A stretch of 64,000 nucleotides of DNA, taken from NCBI RefSeq assembly GCF_009696615.1, contig NZ_VULO01000010.1, forward strand, positions 1 to 64,000. Reading direction: 5' to 3'. The notes under the pieces are model-generated. The model had not been told where the DNA came from and did no database searches. It was given only the letters and a program-made list of their open reading frames with translations. A program made the translations under genes and the position numbers. Shown piece after piece: positions 45,373-56,397 of the stretch; position 1 is the first letter of the stretch; each line of letters starts with the position of its first letter. The DNA comes from Scrofimicrobium canadense. GTDB lineage: Bacteria > Actinomycetota > Actinomycetes > Actinomycetales > Actinomycetaceae.

Positions 45373-46554
45373 GTGAATAAAGAGACGCAACCTGCACTCT
45401 TAGTCCTAGAAGATGGCACTACTTGGAAAGGACTAGCTTGGGGCGCTTTGGGCGAGACCACTGGCGAAATTGTGTTTTCGACGGGAATGACAGGCTATCA
45501 GGAAACACTCACCGATCCGTCATATCACAGACAAATCGTCATGATGACAGCGCCACATATCGGAAATACAGGTATCAATGAAGAGGACTCAGAATCAGAT
45601 AGAATCTGGGTCGCCGGATTTGTTGCACGCGACCCCGCTCGGCGTCCATCGAACTGGCGCACAACAGGCACCCTCGACGACGCGCTTCGTGATGCCAATA
45701 TTGTCGGAATTAGCGGTGTCGACACGCGAGCAATAACAAGACAAATCCGTACGCATGGATCAATGAAGGCTGGAATCTTTTCTGGAACCGCACTTCCAGA
45801 AACTCTCTCAGAAAATACAGTGGAAGCGCTGGTAGAGCACGTACGGAGCCGTCCCTCCATCCACCACGATGATCTAGCACATCAAGTCACTGTTTCAGAG
45901 CCTTACATGGTAGAACCGCGTGAGTCGTTCAATAGACCTCTGGCGACAGTCGTAGCTTTGGATTTGGGTATTAAATCAATGACACCGCAGCGATTGGCTG
46001 AACGTGGGCTTCGTGTCCGTGTTCTCCCAGCCACCTCGACTATTGATGATCTCCTCTCATATCAGCCTGACGGAGTGTTCTTTTCTAACGGCCCTGGTGA
46101 CCCGCAGCGCGCCGAATCAGAGGTGGAATTATTGCGCCAGGTCCTTGATAAAGGTCTTCCTTACTTCGGTATATGCTTCGGCAATCAGATTTTGGGGAGG
46201 GCTCTTGGGTTCGACACCTATAAACTCACCTTTGGACATCGCGGCATCAATCAACCGGTGAAAGATATTTCAACGGGTAAAGTTGAAATCACCTCACAAA
46301 ATCACGGTTTTGCTGTGCTGGCCGAACCGGGGGTAATCCTTACAGCTCCCTACGCCAATGGCAAATACGGACGTGTGCAAGTGTCACATGTGGGGCTCAA
46401 CGACCAAGTAGTTGAAGGACTGGCCTGCCTCGACATTCCTGCTTTTTCGGTCCAGTATCATCCAGAAGCAGCCGCTGGGCCTCACGATGCAAGTTACCTC
46501 TTTGATCGTTTTGTCGCTGCAATCTTGGCTCATAAGGAGAACACTGATGCCTAA
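45373..46554 (+). CDS. carA: Carbamoyl-phosphate synthase small subunit
   Basis: Glutaminase subunit feeding ammonia to CarB for arginine and pyrimidine synthesis. The N-terminal domain has [14 protein letters not shown]; the class I amidotransferase has the nucleophile Cys in YFGICFGNQ and His/Glu in [11 protein letters not shown]. The usual LGICLGHQ is GICFGNQ here. The frame opens 33 codons earlier, but GTG at 45373 is preceded by AGGGGA and gives the standard N-terminus. It overlaps carB by eight bases. Confidence 0.94.
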   Translation: MNKETQPALLVLEDGTTWKGLAWGALGETTGEIVFSTGMTGYQETLTDPSYHRQIVMMTAPHIGNTGINEEDSESDRIWVAGFVARDPARRPSNWRTTGTLDDALRDANIVGISGVDTRAITRQIRTHGSMKAGIFSGTALPETLSENTVEALVEHVRSRPSIHHDDLAHQVTVSEPYMVEPRESFNRPLATVVALDLGIKSMTPQRLAERGLRVRVLPATSTIDDLLSYQPDGVFFSNGPGDPQRAESEVELLRQVLDKGLPYFGICFGNQILGRALGFDTYKLTFGHRGINQPVKDISTGKVEITSQNHGFAVLAEPGVILTAPYANGKYGRVQVSHVGLNDQVVEGLACLDIPAFSVQYHPEAAAGPHDASYLFDRFVAAILAHKENTDA

Positions 46555-49500
46555 ACGCATTGACCTCAAGTCTGTCCTTGTCGTTGGATCGGGACCGATT
46601 GTGATAGGCCAAGCTGCTGAGTTTGACTATTCCGGCACCCAGGCGTGTCGTGTTCTTCGCGATGAAGGGCTCCGTGTCATCCTGGTCAATTCCAATCCGG
46701 CAACCATCATGACAGATCCAGAGTTCGCCGATGCCACGTACATCGAGCCCATTACTCCCGAAGTCGTTGCTGCCATCATCGAGAAGGAAAGACCTGATGC
46801 GCTGCTTCCGACGTTGGGGGGACAAACTGCGCTCAACACCGCTGTTGCCCTGCACAATAACGGCACTCTCACCAAATATAACGTTGAGTTAATCGGTGCA
46901 AACGTTGACGCCATCAATGCTGGGGAAGATCGTCAACTCTTCAAAGAGGTTGTCGAAAGATGTGGTGCTGAAGTTGCACGTTCAGTAATTGCCCACTCGA
47001 TGGAGGAATGCCTCGCTGGTGCAGACGAACTAGGCTATCCACTCGTTATCCGACCTTCATTTACGATGGGTGGACTGGGTTCGGGAATGGCCTATGACGA
47101 AACTGATCTTCGCCGCATCGCCGGAGCTGGATTACAGGACTCCCCCACCCACGAGGTTCTCTTAGAGGAATCTATCCTGGGGTGGAAAGAATACGAACTT
47201 GAACTTATGCGCGACAAAGCAGACAACGTCGTCGTCATTTGTTCAATAGAGAATTTCGACCCAGTTGGTGTGCACACTGGAGATTCCATCACTGTAGCGC
47301 CTGCGATGACTCTCACTGATCGAGAGTTCCAGAACCTTCGTGATATCGGCATCTCGGTTATTCGCGAAGTGGGGGTCGACACCGGTGGTTGCAATATCCA
47401 ATTTGCTGTAGAACCCGATACCGGCCGGGTTGTTGTGATTGAGATGAATCCACGCGTATCGCGTTCATCCGCTTTGGCTTCAAAGGCCACGGGATTCCCT
47501 ATAGCAAAAATCGCGGCAAGGGTTGCCATCGGCTATAACCTCGATGAAATCCGCAATGAAATCACTCAGTCAACGCCCGCATCGTTTGAGCCGACATTAG
47601 ACTATGTGGTCGTCAAAGTTCCGCGCTTTGCTTTCGAAAAGTTCTCTGCTGCCGATCCCATCATCACTACCACAATGAAGTCGGTGGGAGAAGCAATGGC
47701 GTTGGGACGAAATTTCACCGAAGCCCTGAACAAAGCACTTCGCTCCATCGATAAAGCTGGAGTCGGGTTACATTGGAGAGGAGCGCCTCCCACTACCGAA
47801 GAAATGAAAGCACTAGTGGAATCGGCTCATGTGCCAACTGAGAGCCGCCTTCAGCAGGTGCAACAAGCCATTCGCGGGGGTGCTACCCTTGAACAGCTTT
47901 TTGAAGCAACCGCCATAGACCCGTGGTTCCTAGACCAGCTATTCCTTCTTCAAGAAGTAGCGGAAAATATTGGTGAGGCTGAATCTCTCACTCCTGAGAC
48001 CGTCGAACTAGCAAAACGGCATGGTTTTTCAGATCGCCAAATCGGCGAAATTCGTAATATCTCAGAAGACGCCGTGCGTGAAATCCGGCGAGCCTATGGT
48101 TTACATCCCGTCTTCAAGGCCGTTGACACCTGCGCCGCGGAATTTGACGCGCTCACCCCCTACTATTACTCCACGTACGACTTCGAAAATGAGGTACTTC
48201 CTCGTCAGCGTCCGGCAGTAATCATTCTAGGCTCCGGCCCAAACCGCATTGGTCAAGGAATTGAGTTTGACTATTCCTGTGTTCATGCGGCTCTGGCGCT
48301 CAAAGACACCTATGAAACCATCCTAGTCAATTGCAACCCTGAGACGGTCTCTACCGACTATGACACGGCAGATCGGCTCTACTTCGAACCGGTCACATTT
48401 GAGGATGTTCTAGAGATCTATGAAGCTGAACTCAAGGCTGGCCCGATTGCTGGAGTCATCGTTCAGCTGGGCGGGCAAACTCCACTTTCACTGGCCCAAA
48501 AGCTCGCTGATGCTGGGCTACCAATTTGGGGAACTAGCCCTGAAGCAATCGATCTTGCGGAAGACCGAGGACTTTTTGGCGAGGTGCTTGGTAGAGCCGG
48601 ACTCACCGCTCCAGCATTTGGAACAGTGTCTACCCTAAGTCAGGCACTCAGCGTGGCGGAAGATATCGGCTACCCTGTTTTGGTCCGTCCTTCATATGTT
48701 CTTGGGGGACGAGGAATGGAAATCGTTTATACTCCCGAGCAACTAGAAGATTACGTTCGTAGATCCACCCCTTCGGTTGATGGCGTTTTCCCCTCTCCAG
48801 TCCTTGTCGACCGGTTTCTCGATGAGGCGATTGAAATTGATGTCGACGCGCTCTTCGACGGAAACGAAATGTTCTTGGGTGGGGTCATGGAGCACATCGA
48901 GGAAGCGGGAATACATTCGGGAGACTCAGCTTGTGTTTTGCCTCCTGTTACGCTTTCCCGCAAACAGATTGACCATATTCGCAACTGTACAGAAGCGATT
49001 GCAAAAGGGGTTGGTGTTGTAGGACTCCTCAACGTACAGTTCGCAATTTCCTCCGACGTTCTCTATGTTCTGGAAGCAAATCCGAGGGCGTCTCGTACGG
49101 TCCCCTTTGTAGCAAAAGCAACGGGGGTTCCCCTTGCCAAGGCAGCATCATTAATCATGTCTGGTAAGACCATTGCCGAGTTGAAGCGGGATGGGATACT
49201 TCCCGCCCTTGATGGAACCTACTCTGCGCCAAATGCTCCTCTGGCAGTGAAAGAGGCAGTCCTTCCCTTCAAACGGTTCCGAACAAAAGAGGGCCGGGCG
49301 GTCGACAATATTTTGGGTCCAGAAATGCGTTCCACTGGTGAAGTGATGGGCCTCGACGCCAATTTACCGAGTGCTTTTGCGAAGTCACAGGCTGCAGCCT
49401 ACGGTGGTTTGCCGACTGCTGGCACAGTATTTGTTTCCGTTGCTGACCGACACAAGCGTGCGATTGTATTCCCTGTAGAGCGTTTGGTTGAGATGGGATT

Positions 49501-49867
49501 CAGTATTTTAGCTACTAGTGGCACGGCTGATGTTCTCCACCGGTACGGGATCAAGGCGGAGGTCATCTCAAGACTCTCGGAACGACGTTCTGAAGATGAC
49601 ACACCGAGCATCGCACAGATGATTGCAAGCAATGAGATTGACATGATCGTTAATACCCCTACAGGACAGGAAGACTCACGTTCTGACGGATACGCTATTC
49701 GAGCTGCGGCTACGGCCGCCGATAAAACGATGATTACGACAATTCAACAATTTGGCCTAGCAGTCTTAGGTATCGAAGCTGTGCGAAAAGGGGCTTTCTC
49801 AGTAACCTCACTGCAAGAATATAATCAGGCACGTCATCAGTGGATGGAATCCCAAGCCAATCAGTAA
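46547..49867 (+). CDS. carB: Carbamoyl-phosphate synthase large subunit
   Basis: Synthetase subunit with two homologous ATP-grasp halves making carbamoyl phosphate. First half starts [20 protein letters not shown], second [20 protein letters not shown]; a C-terminal MGS-like allosteric domain ([16 protein letters not shown]) closes the protein. The ATG at 46547 gives the canonical MPKRIDLK start and 1106 residues; the frame extending further upstream lies inside carA and is not used. Confidence 0.97.
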   Translation: MPKRIDLKSVLVVGSGPIVIGQAAEFDYSGTQACRVLRDEGLRVILVNSNPATIMTDPEFADATYIEPITPEVVAAIIEKERPDALLPTLGGQTALNTAVALHNNGTLTKYNVELIGANVDAINAGEDRQLFKEVVERCGAEVARSVIAHSMEECLAGADELGYPLVIRPSFTMGGLGSGMAYDETDLRRIAGAGLQDSPTHEVLLEESILGWKEYELELMRDKADNVVVICSIENFDPVGVHTGDSITVAPAMTLTDREFQNLRDIGISVIREVGVDTGGCNIQFAVEPDTGRVVVIEMNPRVSRSSALASKATGFPIAKIAARVAIGYNLDEIRNEITQSTPASFEPTLDYVVVKVPRFAFEKFSAADPIITTTMKSVGEAMALGRNFTEALNKALRSIDKAGVGLHWRGAPPTTEEMKALVESAHVPTESRLQQVQQAIRGGATLEQLFEATAIDPWFLDQLFLLQEVAENIGEAESLTPETVELAKRHGFSDRQIGEIRNISEDAVREIRRAYGLHPVFKAVDTCAAEFDALTPYYYSTYDFENEVLPRQRPAVIILGSGPNRIGQGIEFDYSCVHAALALKDTYETILVNCNPETVSTDYDTADRLYFEPVTFEDVLEIYEAELKAGPIAGVIVQLGGQTPLSLAQKLADAGLPIWGTSPEAIDLAEDRGLFGEVLGRAGLTAPAFGTVSTLSQALSVAEDIGYPVLVRPSYVLGGRGMEIVYTPEQLEDYVRRSTPSVDGVFPSPVLVDRFLDEAIEIDVDALFDGNEMFLGGVMEHIEEAGIHSGDSACVLPPVTLSRKQIDHIRNCTEAIAKGVGVVGLLNVQFAISSDVLYVLEANPRASRTVPFVAKATGVPLAKAASLIMSGKTIAELKRDGILPALDGTYSAPNAPLAVKEAVLPFKRFRTKEGRAVDNILGPEMRSTGEVMGLDANLPSAFAKSQAAAYGGLPTAGTVFVSVADRHKRAIVFPVERLVEMGFSILATSGTADVLHRYGIKAEVISRLSERRSEDDTPSIAQMIASNEIDMIVNTPTGQEDSRSDGYAIRAAATAADKTMITTIQQFGLAVLGIEAVRKGAFSVTSLQEYNQARHQWMESQANQ

Positions 49868-49908
49868 AAACTAACAAGACTTTCAGTCCGTGATCCATGG
49901 ACGACATG

Positions 49909-49943
49909 GTGAGGGGCCAAGTGCAATGCACTTGGCCCCTCAC
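49909..49943. terminator. Perfect palindromic terminator between carB and the ABC exporter
   Basis: GTGAGGGGCCAAGTGCA and its exact reverse complement are separated by one base, giving a 15-17 base stem between the convergent carB and ABC transporter ends. Probably bidirectional; no long T-run follows. Confidence 0.75.
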
Positions 49944-49962
49944 CTGTCCTTGGTAAAAGAGT

Positions 49963-51924
49963 CTAGGTTTCTCTACCCTGGAATTGGGAATTGTACAGCC
50001 GCCAGTAAGCTCCACGCTTTGCTATGAGCTCGTCATGAGTACCTTGTTCGACTATGTCTCCGTTTTCCATCATAAGGATGAGGTCAGCATCGCGAATTGT
50101 CGAAAGCCTGTGAGCAATGATGAAGGAAGTACGTCCTTCTTGAAGAGCTGTCATGGCCCGCTGCAACAGTCTTTCTGTGCGAGTGTCAACTGAGGAGGTC
50201 GCTTCGTCAAGAATCATAATGGATGGTTTCGCCACAAATGCACGTGCAATTGTCAGCAGCTGCCGTTCACCTGACGATAGGTTTACCGCATCTTCCTCTA
50301 ATTCCGTGTCGTATCCATTGGGAAGTGAACGCACTACTCGGTCTGCATAGGTGGCTGTAGCCGCCTCCACTATTTCTTCATCAGTTGCTTGTTCGTTACC
50401 AAAGCGAATGTTATCTCGAATAGTCCCAGCAAATAGCCAAGGATCTTGGAGTACCATGCCAGTTCTGCGGCGCACATCGTCACGGGTTAGTGTCGCAATG
50501 TCCTGTCCATTGACAGTAATACGTCCACCATCCAATTCGTAAAAACGCATCAGTAGGTTAACCAGCGTCGTCTTACCGGCTCCTGTTGGCCCCACGATAG
50601 CAACCTTCTGTCCCGGCTTGACGGTAAAAGAGAGGTCACGAATCAACGGTTTATCTGGGTCATAGGAGAATTTAACGTTCTCGAATGTGATTGTTCCCTG
50701 TCCGCTTGCAGGTGTGGGTGCATCTTGCGGATCTGGACTTTGTTCAGGTTCATCCAAAATATCGAAAACACGTTCTGTCGATGCCGCACCTGACTGGACG
50801 GATGCAGCCATTCCTCCAAGCTGAGAAAGGGGCTCATTGAATTGTTGGGCATACTGAATAAATGCCTGCACGCTTCCAAGCAGTAATGTGCCCCCAGCAA
50901 CCATCACCCCGCCTACGACCGCAATGCCAACATAGACAACATTTCCCACGAATCGCATCGACGGCATCATGACGCCCGATAATAATTGGGCCTTAAAAGA
51001 CGCCTTGTACAGTTCTTCGTTTTCCTCATGAAAGGCTTCCCGAAATGCGCCTTCTTGTCCAAAAGTCTTCACTAAAGCATGCCCGGAGAAGGACTCTTCG
51101 ACGCGCGCATTGAGCCGTCCGACTTTCGCCCATTGCGTAGTGAAAGCTTTTTGAGATTTCGGCCCAATGATTCCGAAAATAATTCCAATCAGAGGTAATG
51201 AAATGAGTGCTATGAGAGTCAGCTTCCACGAGATTGTCAGCATCATCACCAGTACGCCAATCACCGTGAATATATTGGTCAAAGCACCAGAGAGGGATTG
51301 TTGAAGAGTTTGTGTGATGTTGTCTATATCGTTAGTGACTCGAGAAATAAGATCACCGCGTTGGATCCGATCGAAGTATCGGAGCGGAAGTCGATTGATT
51401 TTTGCTTCAACTCTCTCCCGAAGTCGGAACATGGCCTTGACCATTACTAGGTTCAGGATGTAGCCCTCTGCCCAAGAAAAAAGCGCCGACAAGAGATATA
51501 GGCATAGAACCAGAATCAGGATACGTATCAATGCTCCAAAATCGATACCAGCTCCGGGAACGACGTGCATTGCTCCCACCATATTTGCCAATTCATTTTC
51601 ACCTTGAGCACGAAGCATCTCAACTGCTTGTTCACTAGAAACACCTTCTGGAATCTGCTTCGAGATATATCCCGAAAAGAGCACGTCGGTAGCCTGCCCT
51701 AGGATCTTAGGTGCTAGGACAGACAAAACCACTCCTACGGCACCGAGAACTGAAACAGCGAAGACGGCCCATTTGTAGGGTAAGAGCAAGGAGAGAAGTT
51801 GTTTGAAGCTACGGCGGAAGTTCTTTGGCTTGCCCGAGGCACCATGTCCATGCGCACCAGCGGTCGCGATGTGTTCTTCTTCTACCAGTTCTTCTTCGGT
51901 GGAGTTCAGGTTTGGATCGGCCAT
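49963..51924 (-). CDS. ABC exporter half-transporter, canonical ATPase
   Basis: A 653-residue fused membrane/ATPase subunit of the multidrug or lipid exporter type. Six membrane helices (about 50-390) precede the nucleotide-binding domain with Walker A GPTGAGKTT, signature LSSGERQLL and Walker B MILDEATSSVD with the catalytic Glu. An acidic N-terminal extension with a His/Gly stretch (AGAHGHGASG) is unusual. Its start overlaps the stop of the partner gene (TGATG). Substrate unknown; resembles the Rv1272c/Rv1273c pair. Confidence 0.92.
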   Translation of the reverse strand: MADPNLNSTEEELVEEEHIATAGAHGHGASGKPKNFRRSFKQLLSLLLPYKWAVFAVSVLGAVGVVLSVLAPKILGQATDVLFSGYISKQIPEGVSSEQAVEMLRAQGENELANMVGAMHVVPGAGIDFGALIRILILVLCLYLLSALFSWAEGYILNLVMVKAMFRLRERVEAKINRLPLRYFDRIQRGDLISRVTNDIDNITQTLQQSLSGALTNIFTVIGVLVMMLTISWKLTLIALISLPLIGIIFGIIGPKSQKAFTTQWAKVGRLNARVEESFSGHALVKTFGQEGAFREAFHEENEELYKASFKAQLLSGVMMPSMRFVGNVVYVGIAVVGGVMVAGGTLLLGSVQAFIQYAQQFNEPLSQLGGMAASVQSGAASTERVFDILDEPEQSPDPQDAPTPASGQGTITFENVKFSYDPDKPLIRDLSFTVKPGQKVAIVGPTGAGKTTLVNLLMRFYELDGGRITVNGQDIATLTRDDVRRRTGMVLQDPWLFAGTIRDNIRFGNEQATDEEIVEAATATYADRVVRSLPNGYDTELEEDAVNLSSGERQLLTIARAFVAKPSIMILDEATSSVDTRTERLLQRAMTALQEGRTSFIIAHRLSTIRDADLILMMENGDIVEQGTHDELIAKRGAYWRLYNSQFQGRET

Positions 51925-53654
51925 CAGAGAGCCTCCGCTGCCAGTTGTGATTCAACAATTTCTTGGTATGTTGGGCACGATTCCACAAGATCATTGTGAG
52001 AGCCCAGCCCGACTATTCGTCCCCTGTCAAGAACCATTATTTGTTCTGCGTCGATGATGGTAGATATGCGCTGAGCAACTACTATCTTCGTAGCATGGGG
52101 GAAGGCCTGCCAAAGAGCAGTACGTAGATTTGCATCAGTGGTCAAGTCAAGCGCAGAAAACGAGTCGTCAAAGATGAGAATATCTGGATTCTTCACCAGT
52201 GCCCGGGCAATAGCCAGGCGTTGTCGTTGGCCGCCAGAAACATTCGTTCCACCCTGTGCGATTCGAGCATCCAGACCACCATTCATTTCTTTCACAAAAT
52301 CTGACGCTTGGGCAATTGTCAAAGCCTCCCACAGTTCATCGTCAGTTGCGTTAGGATTTCCGAACCTCAAGTTGGAAGCTATAGTTCCAGCGAAAAGAAA
52401 AGCCTTTTGAGGGACTAATCCGATCGATTCCCACAATGTTTCGAGGTCGAGATCTCGCACCTGAGTTCCGCCGACATACACCTCGCCTCCAGTAGCGTCA
52501 AGTAGCCGCGGTATCAAAGAAATGAGGGTACTTTTTCCGGCAGCTGTCGATCCGACAATCGCGAGGGTCTTTCCGGGTTTAGCCGTGAAGGAGATGTCGT
52601 GAAGTACAGCGTCTTCGGCGTCCGGGTATTGGAAAAATACTTTGTCGAAACGGACCTCTCCGGGAGTAGGCATCGTAAAGACTGGGTTGTTGGGTTGACG
52701 TAGGTGGTCCTCGGTATCGAGGACTGCCCGAATACGCTCCGCAGAAACCGCCGCCCGTGGAATCATCACGGCCATGAATGTTGCCATGAGAACTCCAAAA
52801 AGTATCTGCGTAATGTATTGCATAAATGCCATGACAGTTCCAACTTCGATCTGTCCTGAATCTATTCGCCCGGCCCCAAACCAAATAACGCCCGCAACTG
52901 TAAAGTTGAGAACTAATGAAACCATCGGGAAGAGTAGGACGAAGAGTGAACCTACTTTCCGCCCCACAATCATAATGTCGTAGTTAGCTACTTTGAATCT
53001 CGCTTCCTCTACGGCCTCGCGCACAAATGCACGAATGACACGTACGCCTGTGAGCTGTTCTCGCATGACGAGGTTCACTTGGTCGAGTTTTTCTTGGTAC
53101 GAGCGAAAGAGCGGAATCAAACGCGTGATCACTGCACCTGCGAGTGCTAGCAGCAAAGGGACTGACACTGCGATAAGCCAAGCCATTCCAAGATCTTGTC
53201 TCAGAGCCATGACAACCCCGCCGATGGCCATGAGCGGCGCCATGACAAGCATGGTTGACCCCATCATTGCCAGCATTTGTACTTGCTGGACATCGTTAGT
53301 GTTCCTGGTGATAAGGGAACCGGGCCCGAACTCTTTGACTTCTCTTTCAGAAAAAGAGCTCACCTTCGAGTAGACGGCATCACGGATATCGCGTCCAACG
53401 CTCATCGAAACCTTTGCTGCAAAGAACACAGCACCGATGGAAGAGAGAATCTGCACGAACGAGAGCGCCAGCATAAGCCCCCCGCGCGCCCAGATAAATG
53501 CAGTGTCACCCTTTGCAACACCTTGATCAATAATTGATGCATTCAGCGTGGGAAGATACAGGTTCATGATGACTGATGTCATCTGTAGTGCTAATACTGC
53601 TAGCAGTGAAGCCCAATACGGCTTCATGTACTCATATAGGAGTTTGCCTAACAT
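51924..53654 (-). CDS. ABC exporter half-transporter, degenerate ATPase site
   Basis: Partner subunit of 576 residues. Walker A is GSTAAGKST, signature VSGGQRQRL, and Walker B reads LIFDDSFSALD, with Asp in place of the catalytic Glu. This asymmetry is known from heterodimeric exporters such as TM287/288 and BmrCD, where one ATP site hydrolyses and one does not. The ATG at 53654 is set by the ribosome site AAGGAGGG; the frame extends 15 codons further upstream without support. First gene of the two-gene operon. Confidence 0.92.
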   Translation of the reverse strand: MLGKLLYEYMKPYWASLLAVLALQMTSVIMNLYLPTLNASIIDQGVAKGDTAFIWARGGLMLALSFVQILSSIGAVFFAAKVSMSVGRDIRDAVYSKVSSFSEREVKEFGPGSLITRNTNDVQQVQMLAMMGSTMLVMAPLMAIGGVVMALRQDLGMAWLIAVSVPLLLALAGAVITRLIPLFRSYQEKLDQVNLVMREQLTGVRVIRAFVREAVEEARFKVANYDIMIVGRKVGSLFVLLFPMVSLVLNFTVAGVIWFGAGRIDSGQIEVGTVMAFMQYITQILFGVLMATFMAVMIPRAAVSAERIRAVLDTEDHLRQPNNPVFTMPTPGEVRFDKVFFQYPDAEDAVLHDISFTAKPGKTLAIVGSTAAGKSTLISLIPRLLDATGGEVYVGGTQVRDLDLETLWESIGLVPQKAFLFAGTIASNLRFGNPNATDDELWEALTIAQASDFVKEMNGGLDARIAQGGTNVSGGQRQRLAIARALVKNPDILIFDDSFSALDLTTDANLRTALWQAFPHATKIVVAQRISTIIDAEQIMVLDRGRIVGLGSHNDLVESCPTYQEIVESQLAAEAL

Positions 53655-53699
53655 TGCCCTCCTTCTCAACCTGCTGAGGCTACCACACCAAACAGACAA

Positions 53700-55066
53700 A
53701 TGACTGTAAGGTGGTCACAGTTCGCGCGTGTGAACTTGGGGGAAAACACGTTCATGGGGGTTAGCCCCCATTCAGATAATGGGGCAAGCACCCTCGAAAA
53801 ACTTGTGCGAGATCGGGACGATAGAACCATAAATAGATACCAAAAAATGTGGAAGTCAGTTCCGACAGCTTTAGGTTTTCTCAGCCCCAATTTCGTCATA
53901 AGTACTTGTGGTTTTATTGTCACAGTGATTTCAGTCTCCCTCGGTGCAGGTACGCTTCTACTTCTAGTGGGCATTCCGATCCTCGCCGATGGCCTCATGT
54001 TTTCGCGCATGTACGGAACCCAAGATTTGGTTCGCCTCAAAGCTGCAGGAATGCCCGCCATTTCACAGCCTTCTTGGGCTAAGTACTCGCAACCACGTAA
54101 ACTAGACCAGCTAAAGAAATTCCTCATTAACTCCAGCTACTGGCGGTACTTTCTTTATGTATTGCTGGTCTTCCCACTCACAATAGGTACTTTCATCCTT
54201 GCGCTGTTGTGGAGCATCTTGGCTTTAGCTTTACCTTTATATATATGTGTACATTTTGGTTACATCCGGAGACCAGTCTAGGAGCCCTCTTAGTTCCCTA
54301 TTTAGGAGGAAATTCTTGGACGCTCAACTTCTCAATCTACACATTCGCTACCGCTGTTTTTGGGAGCACTCTGCCGTGGGTTCTTCACGGTCTAATGAGA
54401 AGCCATGAGTCCCTAGCTACGCTCCTGCTAAGACGTACTAGCAACGATGCATTGCGTAAACAAGTTGCGTCCATCACATCGGCTGAAGGCCGTACCCTTC
54501 GTAGTCTCGAACGTGATATTCATGACGGTCCCCAACAGCAAATTTTACGCCTGCAGATGGACATCTCATCAGCACAACGCCGCGTACATGACGATCCAAC
54601 TTCCGCCGTCGAACTTTTAGCCGAGGCACACGAAAGATCAGTACAGACTCTCTCAGAGTTGCGTCGCTTATCAAAGGGGATTGTTCCGCCGGTACTCATG
54701 GATAGGGGTTTCTCTGCTTCAATCGAGGCTTTGGCAGAACGCAATACCATTCCAACTACTGTTGAAAACTCTTTGTCGCGAGACGTCACTCCCCCTCTGG
54801 ACCACAACGTATATTTCATTGTCTCCGAGTTGCCGACAAACATCACGAAACATTCAGATGCAACCCGCGCATTGATCGAAATTCAAGAATACGACGAGTA
54901 TCTCCACCTACGCGTCAGCGATACAGGAAAGGGTGGAGCTTCTATTCGCACCGGAGGCGGCCTTGAGGGGCTTCAAGAAAGAGTCCACGGTCTCGGAGGC
55001 TCATTGAATATCCACAGTCCTATCGGTGGCCCAACGGCTGTCAATGCACTTGTCCCGTTGCCTTGA
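53700..55066 (+). pseudogene. Sensor histidine kinase broken by a frameshift
   Basis: A sensor-domain/HisKA_3 kinase of the NarL-partner type split over two frames. Frame one (53700-54281) has the membrane sensor domain with four hydrophobic segments and stops after HFGYIRRPV. Frame two (readable to 55066) continues with LGALLVPYLGG, another membrane part, the phosphoacceptor ERDIHDGPQQQ and an ATPase domain with GGGLEGLQERVHGLGG. The join lies at about 54245-54280. Neither piece alone could signal. The usual SEALTN motif reads SELPTN, another sign of decay. It lies beside a truncated regulator. Confidence 0.8.
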
Positions 55067-55208
55067 AATTGCCGAAATAAGCCACGTAGGAGTCGGCACC
55101 GTGGAAAAACAAGTTAGTTCTATCTTCAATAAACTTCATTTAGAACCTGGAACTGGTGGTCATCGGCGCGTTCTTGCGGTTCTTACGTGGCTTCGATCAT
55201 GCCGATAG
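55059..55208 (+). pseudogene. Remnant of a LuxR-type response regulator (HTH only)
   Basis: Directly after the kinase end, in another frame, is the tail of a NarL/FixJ regulator: EIAEISHVGVGTVEKQVSS, then FNKLHLEP and HRRVLAVLTWL, ending in a stop. The receiver domain and the first part of the DNA-binding domain are missing; the preceding codons are the shifted end of the kinase. A deletion of roughly 150 codons between the two genes explains the layout. No working start. Confidence 0.8.
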
Positions 55209-56090
55209 TCAGATAAGACCGTATTGTGTCATTGCTCGACGTAGAACGTTGCGACTGTCTTGAGTCATCGGAGTCAGCGGAAGTCGTAGTTCATCCTCAC
55301 ACAGCCCCATCATCGACAACGCCGCTTTCACCGGAATGGGGTTAACCTCGGTAAACAGGTGAGCAATGAGTGGATTTGCTGCCTCTTGGATAGTGCGGGC
55401 TGCGACCGTTTTCCCCTCAAGGAATAGTTGAACCATGTCGTGCATTTGTTGCGGAATAATGTGGGCTGCAACAGAGATCACGCCGTCTCCTCCTAACGCA
55501 AGCATGGGATACACATGATCGTCGTTGCCAGACCAAATCGCCAGCTTACCGCGACAGAGTCGGAAAAGCTCCATGATCTGTGGCAAATCACCACAGGCCT
55601 CTTTATGTCCGCGTATACGTGGATGTTCACTGAGCTCTGCAAGAGTAGCGGGAAGAAGATTGGTGCTGGTACGGGAGGGGACGTTATAGGTCACGATAGG
55701 AATCTCAACCGCATCGGCGATCGTTGTGTAATGCGCTAGTAATCCCCCTTGAGTTGCCTTGTTGTAGTAAGGAGTTACGTGAAGTAAAGAATCTGCACCA
55801 AGATCTTGCATTTCCTTCGATGATTCAACTGCAACCGCCGTGCTATTAGAACCCGCCCCAACCATGACTGGAACGCGTCCGGCTACTTCCGATATAACAA
55901 AACGCGCCACTGCTGTTTTCTCTTCGTGAGTAAGAGTGGCTGATTCTCCAGTCGTCCCCAAAGCGACGATACAGTCGGTTCCATTGTCTATTTGAAACTC
56001 GATGAGGCGTGCAAACGCGTCCCAGTCGATATTTCCTTCTCGAAAAGGAGTGACAATCGCCACTCCGCTTCCACGAAACATTGCATCCAT
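55209..56090 (-). CDS. dapA: 4-hydroxy-tetrahydrodipicolinate synthase
   Basis: Lysine/diaminopimelate pathway enzyme condensing pyruvate with aspartate semialdehyde. Motifs: ALGTTGESATLTHEE, YNVPSRTSTN (catalytic Tyr) and the Schiff-base Lys in RGHKEACGD. About 293 residues. Three in-frame ATGs are possible (56108, 56090, 56081); AGGGGAG lies just before the second, which I use, though the spacing is short. The stop abuts the regulator remnant on the other strand. Confidence 0.93.
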   Translation of the reverse strand: MDAMFRGSGVAIVTPFREGNIDWDAFARLIEFQIDNGTDCIVALGTTGESATLTHEEKTAVARFVISEVAGRVPVMVGAGSNSTAVAVESSKEMQDLGADSLLHVTPYYNKATQGGLLAHYTTIADAVEIPIVTYNVPSRTSTNLLPATLAELSEHPRIRGHKEACGDLPQIMELFRLCRGKLAIWSGNDDHVYPMLALGGDGVISVAAHIIPQQMHDMVQLFLEGKTVAARTIQEAANPLIAHLFTEVNPIPVKAALSMMGLCEDELRLPLTPMTQDSRNVLRRAMTQYGLI

Positions 56091-56111
56091 ATGCTCCCCT
56101 AACGCCATAAC

Positions 56112-56354
56112 TCAAGGCTGTTTCGTGAGCATCAAAACAGCCAGCTCTCCATCTTGGTAGATGACAGCTGCCGGGTTATTTGCCCGACATCCAGGGATTG
56201 CGACTACGGGAACGCGCACCCTTCGGCAGCCTTGCCTTTCACATCGCTTCACTGGTCCCGAAACCTTAGCGAGGTTACTTATCGTGGCTGCGCCTCTGAC
56301 TTGACCCTCTAACCTTAGCAGGACGATTTGGAACGGCAAGACAGGTCCATCCAA
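56112..56354 (-). CDS. Possible small Cys-containing protein
   Basis: Up to 80 residues, not recognised. The C-terminal part RCERQGCRRVRVPVVAIPGC and GELAVLMLTKQP reads like a real small protein with cysteines, and codon use resembles neighbours. The start is unclear: only TTG is available at 56354 and no ribosome site is visible. It ends three bases before the first dapA ATG and may share its transcript. Confidence 0.4.
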   Translation of the reverse strand: MDGPVLPFQIVLLRLEGQVRGAATISNLAKVSGPVKRCERQGCRRVRVPVVAIPGCRANNPAAVIYQDGELAVLMLTKQP

Positions 56355-56397
56355 TAGACCCTAGACTTTGGTGGCGAAGTGTTGAGGAGGCCTAAGA

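Noticed and set aside
46412-46546. Upstream extension of carB inside carA
   Set aside because: The frame is open, but MPKRIDLK at 46547 is the canonical start and the extension reads carA out of frame.
54209-55066. A complete separate histidine kinase starting at 54209
   Set aside because: The preceding frame encodes the matching sensor domain up to the break, and the apparent start overlaps it; one frameshifted gene explains both.
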